Source of the DNA: a virus
Direction: 5' to 3' (one strand)
Virus record (IMG/VR): IMGVR_UViG_3300032516_000177
Location: 1 to 25,813 of that record
Length of the DNA: 25,813 bases
Both the position numbers and the translations under genes were made by a program. The notes beneath the pieces were generated by a model that had not been told where the DNA came from, did not search any database, and saw only the letters and a list, made by a program, of their open reading frames with translations. This document shows, one piece after another, positions 1-7,437 of this stretch; the stretch's first letter is position 1; the number at the start of each line of letters is the position of its first letter.

Positions 1-231
1 GAAGTAAATCGCATTTTAAAAGAGTACGGATTAGGAGAAATTAAATATGTTTGGCATGATGCCTTTAATGCTGAAAAAAGCATTGCTATGTGGTATATTG
101 TACAAACCTATCATAATCCAGATTATGATATAACAAAGGCTTGTATAATTTGGTTTGGCTCTGGCACTCAATGGGATGGAATGACTTGGGTGGGATATCG
201 AGCGAATATTAACGAAATTTTAGTTGAATAA
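1..231 (+). CDS. 3' end of a hypothetical protein (partial)
   Basis: Frame 1 is open from the first base to a TAA at 229-231 and gives the last 76 residues of a protein whose start lies outside the window. The fragment is rich in Trp and Tyr (for example YVWHDAF, AMWYIVQTYH, IIWFGSGTQWDG) and looks like a soluble globular C-terminus. I do not recognise the family. It is followed by the first copy of the conserved promoter-like element, so it closes the preceding transcription unit. The reading frame is convincing from length and codon use; the function is unknown. Confidence 0.6.
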   Translation, partial: EVNRILKEYGLGEIKYVWHDAFNAEKSIAMWYIVQTYHNPDYDITKACIIWFGSGTQWDGMTWVGYRANINEILVE

Positions 232-244
232 AAAAACTGTTATA

Positions 245-268
245 GAACCAAATAATTTTTGTATAATA
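245..268 (+). promoter_or_regulatory. Conserved 24-nt promoter-like element, copy 1 (P1)
   Basis: A sequence beginning GAACCAAATAA and ending GTATAATA is identical here, at 3381 and at 14179. It lies between genes and contains a TATAAT hexamer at 262-267 that could serve as a -10 box, preceded by T5-G. No TTGACA lies 17 bp upstream. The Bacteroidota -7 pattern (TA-N2-TTTG) is only approximated, with one extra base. Invariance over 24 nt is more than a host sigma factor usually needs, so a phage-encoded or phage-modified polymerase may read it. Transcription would start near 274. Confidence 0.7.
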
Positions 269-283
269 AATAAAGAAATTAAT

Positions 284-391
284 ATGAAGGCGGTCATAAG
301 AAAGTGGGTTTTTTGTTTTTCATTTTTCGTTTTGTATTGGTTAAACTGGAGGTCAGAAGTAAGTACACCCCGCCTGGTGGAAAGCTTCTGA
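284..391 (+). CDS. Possible 35-aa hydrophobic leader peptide
   Basis: An ATG at 284, about 10 nt after the expected transcription start of P1, opens a 35-codon frame ending in TGA at 389-391. After a short basic start (MKAVIRK) come about 15 hydrophobic and aromatic residues (WVFCFSFFVLYWLNW), then a polar tail, so the product would be a single-span membrane peptide. Its last 13 codons run through the hairpin at 350-394 and its stop codon is in the 3' arm, an arrangement that would let a translating ribosome open the hairpin. There is no Shine-Dalgarno, as for most genes here. It could also be a chance ORF. Confidence 0.35.
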   Translation: MKAVIRKWVFCFSFFVLYWLNWRSEVSTPRLVESF

Positions 392-398
392 CCTTTTT
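350..398 (+). terminator. Hairpin plus T-run in the P1 leader (terminator or attenuator)
   Basis: AGGTCAGAAG (350-359) pairs perfectly over 10 bp with CTTCTGACCT (385-394), and TTTTT follows (394-398). Inside the 25-nt loop, CACC (366-369) can pair with GGTG (376-379). The layout is that of an intrinsic terminator, yet it sits between promoter P1 and the gene starting at 410. It would either end a small RNA of about 125 nt or attenuate the downstream operon. A second near-copy of the 5' arm (GGTCATAAG, 292-300) could compete for the 3' arm. Confidence 0.55.
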
Positions 399-409
399 AT
401 ACATTAAAT

Positions 410-1000
410 ATGCAAAGAACAAAATTTCCCAATCAAAAAAAGGATATCTTTCATAGTTTTCGTGGGTTTAATTCCGATAATAAAATTATGTTCAGTTTTG
501 TGGTACATCAAGAGATTGACAAGTTGGTTATAAAAACAGCATCCAACAATGTATTATATAATAACTATTCTCTGGATACTAATAATAAAATTAATAAAGA
601 ACCTCGATCAAGCAAAAAGGAACAGAAAGAGATAGAATTTTTACCATTGTCCATGTTACTTTATAAAACAATATCTTCCTATAGAAATATTACCTACAGT
701 AGAAATCAAATTCGATCTTGGGCAAAGGAGATTAGAATTTTAAATGAAGTAAACAAAGTTGATTATGACAGAATAGAAAAAGTTTTAGAGTGGTATTCAA
801 AAAATATAGGGGGTAAATATATTCCAATTATACTTTCTGGATATTCATTAAGAACAAAATTTTTCAGGTTGGAAGATGCCATAGAAAGAAATACAACATC
901 TAAATCTGATAAATATGAATACTTTGACGGAGTTAAATACATAAAGGGGGATGATGGAAGGTATTATCATGCTCGAACAGGAACTTTATATATACCATAA
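410..1000 (+). CDS. Replisome-organiser / helicase-loader-like protein
   Basis: A 196-aa protein whose stop overlaps the start of the helicase gene by one base (TAATG). The C-terminal half carries a pattern seen in phage replication initiators that load helicases: W-A-K-E-I-R-x-L near residue 104, then I-x-x-V-L-x-W-Y (122-129), a proline-containing stretch, and S-G-x-S-L-R-x-K-F (143-151). Residues 1-80 are polar and not recognised. The tail (171-196) is rich in Gly and Tyr. Its position directly before the replicative helicase supports a role in replication initiation or helicase loading. The N-terminus MQRTK matches a motif shared by several other proteins here. The functional call rests on pattern memory and context. 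Confidence 0.5.
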   Translation: MQRTKFPNQKKDIFHSFRGFNSDNKIMFSFVVHQEIDKLVIKTASNNVLYNNYSLDTNNKINKEPRSSKKEQKEIEFLPLSMLLYKTISSYRNITYSRNQIRSWAKEIRILNEVNKVDYDRIEKVLEWYSKNIGGKYIPIILSGYSLRTKFFRLEDAIERNTTSKSDKYEYFDGVKYIKGDDGRYYHARTGTLYIP

Positions 1001-2247
1001 TGATTGAGAGAAAAATTATAATAGGGTTAATTACATCAACGGATTTTTTAAAAAGGATTAAACCCCTTTGGAGTCCAAGATATCTTGAATCTGATATAGC
1101 AAAAAGAATGTCCTCTTGGTGTTGGGAATATTATGATAAATATAATGAAGCTCCAAAGAAAGAGATAGAATCTATATTTTATTCTAAACTTAAAGAAAAT
1201 AAGTTTTCAAAGAGTATAGCAGAGGAAATAGAAAATGATATACTACCAGGGCTAAGCAAGGAATATGAATTAACCACCTTTAATTTAGAATACTTGGTAG
1301 AGGAAAGTGTAAAGTATTTAAATGATAGACATCTTGCTATACACAATGAAGAAATAGAAGCTTTACGAACGGCTGGTAGAATTGAGGAGGCTCAAAAGTT
1401 AGCATGTGAATTTAAACCATTAGGGGGGAATAAAGTTGATGTAAATAATTTTATTTTAGACCGAACTCAAATTGAGGCTAAAAAAACTAAGGCACCCACT
1501 TTATTATTGAAACCTTGGTTAAGAGAAGGTCAGGTAACAATCCTTTATGGTGATGCAGGTACTGGTAAATCATTATTAACAATACTTATTGGTTATTTAA
1601 TTGGATTAAAAGATTATCAGGGTAAAAATTGTCAAATAGGAACCTGGCAAGTTAAAACTCGAACAGGGTGTCTTTACATTGATGGGGAATTAGGATTAAT
1701 AGAGATGGAAGAAAGATTAAGACAGTATAAATGGATGGGTGAACAGCAAGGTTCCTATAGGATAAGAGTATTATCAATACCTGAATATCAAATAGCATCG
1801 GAAGATCCTTTTTCATTATCAACAAGAATTAATCAATTAAAAATAACAAGTTGGTTAAAAGAGCATCCATCATATAAATTGATTATACTTGATAGTATAA
1901 GTACCTTGTTTGGATTAGAGGATGAGAATAGTAACTCCGAGTGGAATAATAAAGTCAACCCTCTTCTGAGAGATCTCAGGGCTTTAAAGGTTGCCTGTAT
2001 ATTATTACACCACTCAGGAAAGGACGGCAAGAGAGGCCTTAGAGGGGCGTCGGCTATGAAGGCAATGGCTCATAATGTATTTAGGATTGCTAATCATACA
2101 GAGAAGGATGTTGATGAAGGAGAGGCGTGGTTTACAATTCAAAAGGATAAGCAACGATCCGGGGGGTTATTATTTAGAACCTTTTCAATACACTTTACAC
2201 AAACAGAAGATAGAAATGAAACACATTGGGAAATTACTAATAATTAA
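1000..2247 (+). CDS. Replicative DNA helicase, DnaB/RepA-type (AAA_25-like)
   Basis: A 415-aa RecA-fold ATPase. Residues 1-140 form a helical N-terminal domain like that of DnaB-family helicases. Walker A is GDAGTGKS (184-191), Walker B is LIILD (294-298) followed by SIS, and VACILLHHSGKDGKRGLRGASAM (331-353 region) resembles the L2/H-loop of RepA-type hexameric helicases. It would unwind the phage fork 5' to 3' and work with the polymerase, clamp and clamp loader encoded downstream. The ATG at 1000 overlaps the stop of the preceding gene. A primase domain is not visible in this gene, and no separate primase is obvious in the window. Confidence 0.8.
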   Translation: MIERKIIIGLITSTDFLKRIKPLWSPRYLESDIAKRMSSWCWEYYDKYNEAPKKEIESIFYSKLKENKFSKSIAEEIENDILPGLSKEYELTTFNLEYLVEESVKYLNDRHLAIHNEEIEALRTAGRIEEAQKLACEFKPLGGNKVDVNNFILDRTQIEAKKTKAPTLLLKPWLREGQVTILYGDAGTGKSLLTILIGYLIGLKDYQGKNCQIGTWQVKTRTGCLYIDGELGLIEMEERLRQYKWMGEQQGSYRIRVLSIPEYQIASEDPFSLSTRINQLKITSWLKEHPSYKLIILDSISTLFGLEDENSNSEWNNKVNPLLRDLRALKVACILLHHSGKDGKRGLRGASAMKAMAHNVFRIANHTEKDVDEGEAWFTIQKDKQRSGGLLFRTFSIHFTQTEDRNETHWEITNN

Positions 2248-2259
2248 AATCTAAAAATT

Positions 2260-2613
2260 ATGTACAAAATTAGAAAAGAATTTCATTTTAGTGCTAGCCA
2301 CATTCTTAATCATTTACCGGAGGATCATCCCTGTTCAAGATTGCATGGTCATAATTACATTATTACTTGTGAGTTTGCAAGTAAAGAACTTAATGATGTA
2401 GGATTTGTAATTGATTATCGTGCTCTTGAACCTATAAAGAAGTTTATTGATGATAACTTTGATCATAGACATTTAAATGATCATATGGCAAGAAATCCTA
2501 CTGCTGAAAATATAGCAAGGCTACTCTTTACCTTGTTTTGTGGTGAGTTCCCAACACTTGTTGCAGTAGAAGTAAGTGAAACTCCTAAAACAAGTGCTAG
2601 ATATGAATGTTAA
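2260..2613 (+). CDS. queD: 6-carboxy-5,6,7,8-tetrahydropterin synthase
   Basis: A 117-aa member of the 6-pyruvoyl-tetrahydropterin synthase/QueD family, close to the usual length. It turns dihydroneopterin triphosphate into 6-carboxytetrahydropterin, the second step of 7-deazaguanine synthesis. Visible residues are the zinc-binding histidines H14 (FSASH), H29 and H31 (LHGH), the catalytic cysteine C25 between them, DHRHLND (68-74), PTAENIA (80-86) and E107 (SETP). It is followed with an 11-bp overlap by QueE, which acts next. The start follows a 12-bp gap with no Shine-Dalgarno. Confidence 0.9.
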   Translation: MYKIRKEFHFSASHILNHLPEDHPCSRLHGHNYIITCEFASKELNDVGFVIDYRALEPIKKFIDDNFDHRHLNDHMARNPTAENIARLLFTLFCGEFPTLVAVEVSETPKTSARYEC

Positions 2614-3373
2614 ACAAATTATATCAGCGGAAGACTATAAGATTAGAAAAGTCTTTCATAAGGAGGGAGGGAACTATCTTAACATCTCTGAATTCTATTA
2701 TGATACTATCCAAGGGGAAGGAATATATCTTGGGCATCCTGCAGCATTTATAAGATTGCAGAATTGTACAATGAATTGTTCCTATTGTGATACTACAGAA
2801 GTATGGAGGTATGGGAGCCCTTATTCCTTTTATGAGATAAATGAATTAATGCTAGCACATGATATTCTTTATCAATTAAAACATGGTCAACATCTGGTTT
2901 TCACAGGGGGGAGTCCTTTATTACAGCAAGATAAGATTAAAAAGTTTCTTATCATGTTTAATAAAACTTTTAACTTTCTTCCCTTTGTTGAAATTGAAAA
3001 TGAATGTACTCTTTTACCAAGTGATAATTTAATTCCCTTTGTTAATTGTTGGAATAACTCACCTAAACTTGCAGAAAGTGGAGTCCCTATTGAGATTAGA
3101 TATCGAGAACAAATAATTAAAAAATTGGCAGGGTTACAAAATTCATGGTTTAAGTTCGTTGTATCTATTGAAGATGAATGGGATGAAATTGATAATTATT
3201 ATCTTTTTAATAAATTGATTAAAAAAGAACAGATTATATTAATGCCATTAGGAACAACAAGAATTGAATTAGAATCAAATCGTGAGGCAGTTCTAAAAAT
3301 AGCCGTGGAACAAGGAGTTAGGTATTGTTCAAGGGAACATATTGTGCTTTGGGATAAGCGCATTGGGGTGTAA
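2603..3373 (+). CDS. queE: 7-carboxy-7-deazaguanine synthase (radical SAM)
   Basis: A 256-aa QueE: it rearranges 6-carboxytetrahydropterin into 7-carboxy-7-deazaguanine (CDG) using a [4Fe-4S] cluster and S-adenosylmethionine. The family signatures are QGEG (37-40), the cluster motif C55-x3-C59-x2-C62 in NCTMNCSYCDT, and GGSP (102-105) in place of the common GGEP. The C-terminus ends in REHIVLWDKRIGV. I chose the ATG at 2603 over a GTG at 2576 because it gives a short overlap with queD and the QGEG motif then sits at a normal distance from the N-terminus. It is the last gene before the second conserved promoter-like element. Confidence 0.88.
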   Translation: MNVKQIISAEDYKIRKVFHKEGGNYLNISEFYYDTIQGEGIYLGHPAAFIRLQNCTMNCSYCDTTEVWRYGSPYSFYEINELMLAHDILYQLKHGQHLVFTGGSPLLQQDKIKKFLIMFNKTFNFLPFVEIENECTLLPSDNLIPFVNCWNNSPKLAESGVPIEIRYREQIIKKLAGLQNSWFKFVVSIEDEWDEIDNYYLFNKLIKKEQIILMPLGTTRIELESNREAVLKIAVEQGVRYCSREHIVLWDKRIGV

Positions 3374-3380
3374 CGGGCGT

Positions 3381-3404
3381 GAACCAAATAATTTTTGTAT
3401 AATA
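3381..3404 (+). promoter_or_regulatory. Conserved 24-nt promoter-like element, copy 2 (P2)
   Basis: Identical over 24 nt to the elements at 245 and 14179, with TATAAT at 3398-3403. It lies 7 bp after queE and about 43 bp before the ATG at 3447. Unlike the other copies, its 3' part is in a palindrome (TATAATA at 3398-3404, TGCG, TATTATA at 3409-3415) that could be an operator or a hairpin at the start of the transcript. It would drive the modification and polymerase genes up to 14175. Confidence 0.7.
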
Positions 3405-3446
3405 TGCGTATTATATTTTTATTGTTTAATTTAAAATTTGAATTTT

Positions 3447-4289
3447 ATGGCAAACGAAAAGCAGTTGCGTAAAGCCGCAGCAGAATTGAATTCCGTATTG
3501 TTTGAGACAGGAGATGAGCAAGCAATTGACATCAAAGCAAGTGTAAAAGTCCTCATCGAGGCTATTAAAGAGGCAGCATCACTTCTTACCCCTGATGATG
3601 ACATCTCTGAAGTTACTCAAGCAGTTATTGATGAACTTGTTCCTCCTACTCCTAAGAAAGGAAAAGTTGGAAAAGCAAAACCTCCTGTGGAGGAAGAAGA
3701 GGATGAGGATGAGGGTGAACCAGAAGATGAGGATGAGGATGAGGATGAGGGTGAACCAGAAGATGAGGAAGAAAAGGATCTCAAAGCGCAAGTTGAAGAC
3801 GCAGAGAAACTAGCTGACTTAAAAATTCTTGTTAAAGAAAACAAAGAGTTTAAAACCCTTAAGGCTGATTTAGCCTCCTACAAGAAGGCTGATGATCTAA
3901 GAGATGACATGCTGGCTATTCTTGAGGAAGAAGAAGAGGAGGATATTCCTGAAAAACTTCACAAGAAAAACATTGCTAAGAAAAAAGTGAATTCTAAGGA
4001 AGATGAAGATGAAGATGAGGAAGAAACTCCTAAGAAGAAAAGAGCCGGTGGTCCTCCAAAAGGTGTAAAACCCAGTTTTAAGAAAGAGGGTTCGATGGCA
4101 CAGTTTATGGATGAAACTGTTAAAGAAGGAGGAACTTGGGAAGAAATATTTGCTGTAATAAGCAAAGAAGCCAAGAAACGTGGTGTGAAAACAACTCTGT
4201 CTACAATTAAAGCACACACAAAATTCCGGCTCAGTAAGGACGCTAAGTTCCTTGGAAAACTCAAAATGAAAGAGGATGGAATTGAGTGA
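3447..4289 (+). CDS. Acidic low-complexity protein with C-terminal basic domain, unknown function
   Basis: A 280-aa protein in three parts. Residues 1-75 look helical and folded. Residues 76-210 alternate between highly acidic runs ([11 protein letters not shown] repeats, then EEEEEE and EDEDEDEEE) and basic patches (KKR, KKKV). Residues 211-280 form a compact, lysine-rich domain with TWEEIF and [13 protein letters not shown] that could bind nucleic acid or protein. The charge pattern resembles the linker of the SSB-like protein at 15928. I start at the ATG at 3447 and not at the in-frame TTG at 3438. It is the first gene after P2, so it is probably made in quantity. Function unknown. Confidence 0.7.
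   Translation: MANEKQLRKAAAELNSVLFETGDEQAIDIKASVKVLIEAIKEAASLLTPDDDISEVTQAVIDELVPPTPKKGKVGKAKPPVEEEEDEDEGEPEDEDEDEDEGEPEDEEEKDLKAQVEDAEKLADLKILVKENKEFKTLKADLASYKKADDLRDDMLAILEEEEEEDIPEKLHKKNIAKKKVNSKEDEDEDEEETPKKKRAGGPPKGVKPSFKKEGSMAQFMDETVKEGGTWEEIFAVISKEAKKRGVKTTLSTIKAHTKFRLSKDAKFLGKLKMKEDGIE
3708..3770 (+). repeat. Tandem 36-bp-period repeat coding for DEGEPEDE
   Basis: A 26-bp sequence starting GATGAGGGTGAACC at 3708 recurs at 3744, a 36-bp (12-codon) period, with GAT/GAG triplets between. It encodes repeated acidic residues around GEP. Replication slippage is the likely origin, and copy number may vary between related phages. Confidence 0.6.
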
Positions 4290-4827
4290 GACACTCATTC
4301 AATCAATTTTACGACAACTGGGAGAGGATCCTGAGCGAGAAGGTCTTAAGGATACTCCCAGTAGAGTCGTAAAATCCTGGAGTGAATTATATGCTGGGTA
4401 TGGTAAAGACGTATCCAGCATCTTCACTATTTTTACAGATGTTCACGATTATTGTCAAATAGTGATATGTAAAAATATAGAAATGTATTCTATTTGTGAG
4501 CATCATATGTTACCTTTTATTGGAAGAGCTCATGTAGCATATCTACCAGATAAAAAAGTAATAGGATTATCCAAACTTGCACGACTTGTTGATATTTATG
4601 CAAGACGTTTACAAATACAAGAACGAATTGGTGAACAAGTAACCGACGCACTTATGCAATATCTACAACCAAAGGCAGCAGCATGTATCATTGAAGCATC
4701 ACATCTTTGTATGCGTATGCGAGGAGTAGGTAAACAAGATTCAACAATGGTAACTTCTTCAATGAAAGGAGAGTTTCTACAGGATACTGCTATGAGGTCT
4801 GAATTATTACACCTACTTAAACTATGA
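4276..4827 (+). CDS. folE: GTP cyclohydrolase I
   Basis: A 183-aa type I GTP cyclohydrolase, which converts GTP to dihydroneopterin triphosphate and formate and supplies QueD. Zinc and catalytic residues are C74-E-H76-H77 in [10 protein letters not shown], and H143 with C145 in [26 protein letters not shown] (26-35) is also typical. The length is near that of compact bacterial FolE. It overlaps the acidic protein by 14 bp and the next gene by 4 bp. In a phage with QueD, QueE, QueC and a DpdA-like gene, its role is most likely deazaguanine supply and not folate. Confidence 0.93.
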   Translation: MELSETLIQSILRQLGEDPEREGLKDTPSRVVKSWSELYAGYGKDVSSIFTIFTDVHDYCQIVICKNIEMYSICEHHMLPFIGRAHVAYLPDKKVIGLSKLARLVDIYARRLQIQERIGEQVTDALMQYLQPKAAACIIEASHLCMRMRGVGKQDSTMVTSSMKGEFLQDTAMRSELLHLLKL

Positions 4828-5846
4828 TTAATTCACTAACATATCTAACACGTGGCTGTCCAAGACATTGTGAATATTGTGCCCTACGTGAAGCGGTAGG
4901 TATTGGTAAACAGTTAGACGTGCGAGGGTGGAAGGAAGCCTTTCGTATATTACATGAACTTAATGTGGATTTTAATCTTGTACTTGGTAACGAAACATGG
5001 TTGTTAGGTACAGGTTTAATTGATATATTTAAAGATAATAAAATTCCTTACGCCCTTTACACCACTTGCCCAGAACCAATATTTAGTAAACATAAATATG
5101 AATTATTTGACTCAGGAGTTATTGATAATTTATCCTGTGGAATTGATTATCCCATTATCGAGGGATTATTAATTGATGATGATTCCTATGCTAAATCTAA
5201 ATCAGCTTGGTGGGGTTTTAAATGGATTAAACAATTTTACCCAGAGGTTGACACGCAAGGTACTATTACCATTCATAAAAAGAATTTACCATACGTCTTG
5301 GCTCTTGTGAAGTCCTTATCTCAAATAGGAGTCTTTGTAGGGATTAATTTTATACATTGGAATAGAGATGGTAAGTATGATTTCTTTCCAAAGAAGGAAG
5401 AGATTGCCGATTTGTTGTTTACAAAGGATGATTATATTGATGTTACAAGGATAATGTATCAAGTAAGAAACCTACCGGGTAATTTATTACAGAATCCAGA
5501 ATTTATTGCCCAACCCCCTTCCTTATTACTTAATATGGGATGGCACTGCCACGGTAATCCTTATGGTGGACCAACTGTTGATTCCGATGGGAAGTTAAGA
5601 TGTTGTGGTTATAGAAGGGGGGAAGAGACTTCTAAATTATCTATCTTTGATTTACCTAAAAGATTACTTGATTGGAAGTGGGCTGTTTGGGAAGATGCAA
5701 TGCGCTGTCCTGGATGTGCTTGGTCATATCCTTGGATGTATAATTACTGGGAAAGAAATGATCGTGAGTTGGGTAAGAAAGTTTTTTCTCAGCACGCTGG
5801 AAAACATATCGATGAAAATAAATGGTCTAATAGAAAAATAAAATGA
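4824..5846 (+). CDS. Radical SAM protein with extra C-terminal cysteines, unknown substrate
   Basis: A 340-aa radical SAM enzyme. The cluster motif C12-x3-C16-x2-C19 (GCPRHCEYC) lies unusually close to the N-terminus. The C-terminal third has a second set of cysteines ([31 protein letters not shown]) like the auxiliary-cluster region of SPASM or related proteins. It is distinct from QueE. It overlaps folE and the methyltransferase gene by 4 bp each, within a run containing queC, a deacetylase, a glycosyltransferase and dpdA-like genes. Its context suggests it alters a deazaguanine nucleotide or the modified base, but the substrate cannot be read from the sequence. Confidence 0.75.
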   Translation: MINSLTYLTRGCPRHCEYCALREAVGIGKQLDVRGWKEAFRILHELNVDFNLVLGNETWLLGTGLIDIFKDNKIPYALYTTCPEPIFSKHKYELFDSGVIDNLSCGIDYPIIEGLLIDDDSYAKSKSAWWGFKWIKQFYPEVDTQGTITIHKKNLPYVLALVKSLSQIGVFVGINFIHWNRDGKYDFFPKKEEIADLLFTKDDYIDVTRIMYQVRNLPGNLLQNPEFIAQPPSLLLNMGWHCHGNPYGGPTVDSDGKLRCCGYRRGEETSKLSIFDLPKRLLDWKWAVWEDAMRCPGCAWSYPWMYNYWERNDRELGKKVFSQHAGKHIDENKWSNRKIK

Positions 5847-6517
5847 AAAGTTACGACGAAGAAACTATCGAATTGTTCAACTTATCCATCATAGAAGATG
5901 AATTTGATGATAAATTACAAAACAATGATATCTATGATGGATTTGTTTCTGGGGGTAAAGAATTGGAAAGATTAATTTCTACAAAGGATATTATGACAGA
6001 TAAATCCCCGGATGAACTTCATGTATTAAATGTTGGTGCTGGGCAGGCTGATTTAAAAGTTATATTCCCACCCAATTCATTAATTATTAATTTAGAACCG
6101 TGTCCTCAAAGGGTGACAGAAAATACAATTGAAGGATGGTGTGAGGCAGTACCAGAAGATTTGGTATTACAAGACGTCGTTATATGTTGGGGAGTGCTTT
6201 GCTTTGTAAGAAGCCTGCCTGAAACTCTTATAAATTTTAATCGGGTTTTATTTAGAGGGGGGTATTTAATTGTTGATGTGGTTACATTTTCCACAATGCC
6301 GTTACCACAAACAGTTCATCCTGACTCCTTTATACGATATGTAAGACTATTTGGATTTGAATTAGAAGAAAGAATAAACTTCGGACCAGAGTATCATCAA
6401 AGGGTTGGTTATCGTTTTAAACTGGTAGAGGAATTCAATTACAAGAGATTAAGAATGCCACAATGTGGTGAAAAAATAAATAACTATCTACCAGAAAGGG
6501 ACTGGTTCATGAGATAA
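5843..6517 (+). CDS. Class I SAM-dependent methyltransferase-like protein
   Basis: A 224-aa Rossmann-fold protein. Motif I is VLNVGAGQADL (61-71), followed by the acidic strand IINLEPCP (81-88), then DVVICWGVLCFV, and LFRGGYLIVDVV, the usual motif after the post-motif III helix in class I methyltransferases. There is no DPPY or NPPY motif, so a classical DNA adenine or cytosine-N4 methyltransferase is unlikely; the fold is closer to small-molecule methyltransferases. It lies between the radical SAM gene and queC with a 4-bp overlap and a 1-bp gap. A role in tailoring the deazaguanine base is possible but unproven. Confidence 0.65.
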   Translation: MKSYDEETIELFNLSIIEDEFDDKLQNNDIYDGFVSGGKELERLISTKDIMTDKSPDELHVLNVGAGQADLKVIFPPNSLIINLEPCPQRVTENTIEGWCEAVPEDLVLQDVVICWGVLCFVRSLPETLINFNRVLFRGGYLIVDVVTFSTMPLPQTVHPDSFIRYVRLFGFELEERINFGPEYHQRVGYRFKLVEEFNYKRLRMPQCGEKINNYLPERDWFMR

Positions 6518-6518
6518 T

Positions 6519-7067
6519 ATGAATAAAAAGTATGATTTACTTATCCTCTTTAGTGGGGGATACGATAGCACTTTGCTTGTACAATTGGCAATGAACATGG
6601 ACGCTAATATTCTATGTTTACTATTTGACTACGGACAAAAGCATATTATAGAATTAGAATATGCAAAGGAGTTTTGTTTAAAGAGAAATATTCCTTACGA
6701 GATAATTAAGCTAAGTTTACCAATTGCCTCAAACCTTACGGATGAAAAGAAAACATATGAAGGAGTCAATATACATCATGTACCAGCAAGAAATCTTATG
6801 TTTCTTTCTATCGCAGCAAGTATTGCAGAGAGTAAAGAAATACTTACAATTTGGTATGGTGCTAATTATGAGGATAGAGAAAAACTCTTCCCAGATTGTT
6901 ACCAGGAGTGGATTTTTAAACTAAATGAATTACTTGAGATTAATGGAAGTCTTAAAATTACAGTTGAAGCTCCTTTACTTGGTATGTCTAAAGAAACAAT
7001 AAAAACATTGGCAAAAGTTTTTAATATTAATGATGATAAAGTATTTAGCGGTTATGAAAAAGAGTAA
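6519..7067 (+). CDS. queC: QueC-like 7-cyano-7-deazaguanine synthase lacking the zinc site
   Basis: A 182-aa N-type ATP pyrophosphatase. QueC turns CDG into the amide (ADG) and then into preQ0, using ATP and ammonia. SGGYDST (P-loop-like, 12-18), FDYGQKH (37-43) and VPARNLMFLSIA are clear family signatures, as is YPDC-like FPDCYQEW. Typical QueC is about 220-230 aa and ends with a CY...CGxCxxC zinc site. Here the protein stops at VFSGYEKE: the first cysteine is replaced by glycine and the other three are absent. No cysteine motif appears in the overlapping downstream frame, so a simple frameshift is not the explanation. It may make ADG, act only in part, or use another stabilising element. 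Confidence 0.82.
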   Translation: MNKKYDLLILFSGGYDSTLLVQLAMNMDANILCLLFDYGQKHIIELEYAKEFCLKRNIPYEIIKLSLPIASNLTDEKKTYEGVNIHHVPARNLMFLSIAASIAESKEILTIWYGANYEDREKLFPDCYQEWIFKLNELLEINGSLKITVEAPLLGMSKETIKTLAKVFNINDDKVFSGYEKE

Positions 7068-7437
7068 AGACAAGACGTTTACTAAATTAGTAGACAAACA
7101 GCACAGTCCATTAGTGATACGCAAGTACACTCATTGGGGATTTCCAATCTATGTTGGTTTAATTGCCGACCAAGATTTAACAAACCTTGACAAAAAGGTT
7201 GTTAAGTTTATGAAGAAGTTTAAAAAGAAGAATTGGGTGAACAATATCCAAACACTTCGTAATTTAGCAGGAGCCATGACGGATTATCTAAATGATTCTT
7301 ATGACACCGCAGAAGGTGTAGCAGTTGTTTTCTATGTTGATAAATGTTTTATCTCTTCTTTGTACGGTGACTTTATGAATCATGAATCCTGTAGGATAGA
7401 GTTTTACGGTTTACTTAATATGAGTACAGGAGTATGA
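7054..7437 (+). CDS. Hypothetical protein in the modification cluster
   Basis: A 127-aa protein, unrecognised. It starts MKKSKDKTF at 7054 (14-bp overlap with queC); an upstream in-frame ATG at 7030 is less likely because it gives a longer overlap. It has a basic middle (KKVVKFMKKFKKKNW) and a mixed alpha/beta C-terminus with VAVVFYVDKCFISSLYGDF. No membrane segment or known motif is visible. It overlaps the deacetylase gene by 4 bp. Its location between queC and the deacetylase suggests a part in the same pathway, but that is inference. Confidence 0.65.
   Translation: MKKSKDKTFTKLVDKQHSPLVIRKYTHWGFPIYVGLIADQDLTNLDKKVVKFMKKFKKKNWVNNIQTLRNLAGAMTDYLNDSYDTAEGVAVVFYVDKCFISSLYGDFMNHESCRIEFYGLLNMSTGV

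Noticed and set aside
3438-3446. TTG start three codons upstream of the acidic protein's ATG
   Set aside because: ATG at 3447 is the stronger start and the three added residues have no support.
3579-3844. Reading frames on both strands opposite or within the acidic repeat of the 3447 gene, including Ser-rich and Leu/Ile-rich products
   Set aside because: They are frame shadows of the GAT/GAG repeats. Their composition only mirrors the repeat and they lie inside a better-supported gene.
6106-6294. Minus-strand ORF inside the methyltransferase gene
   Set aside because: It lies fully within a gene with recognisable methyltransferase motifs and has none of its own.
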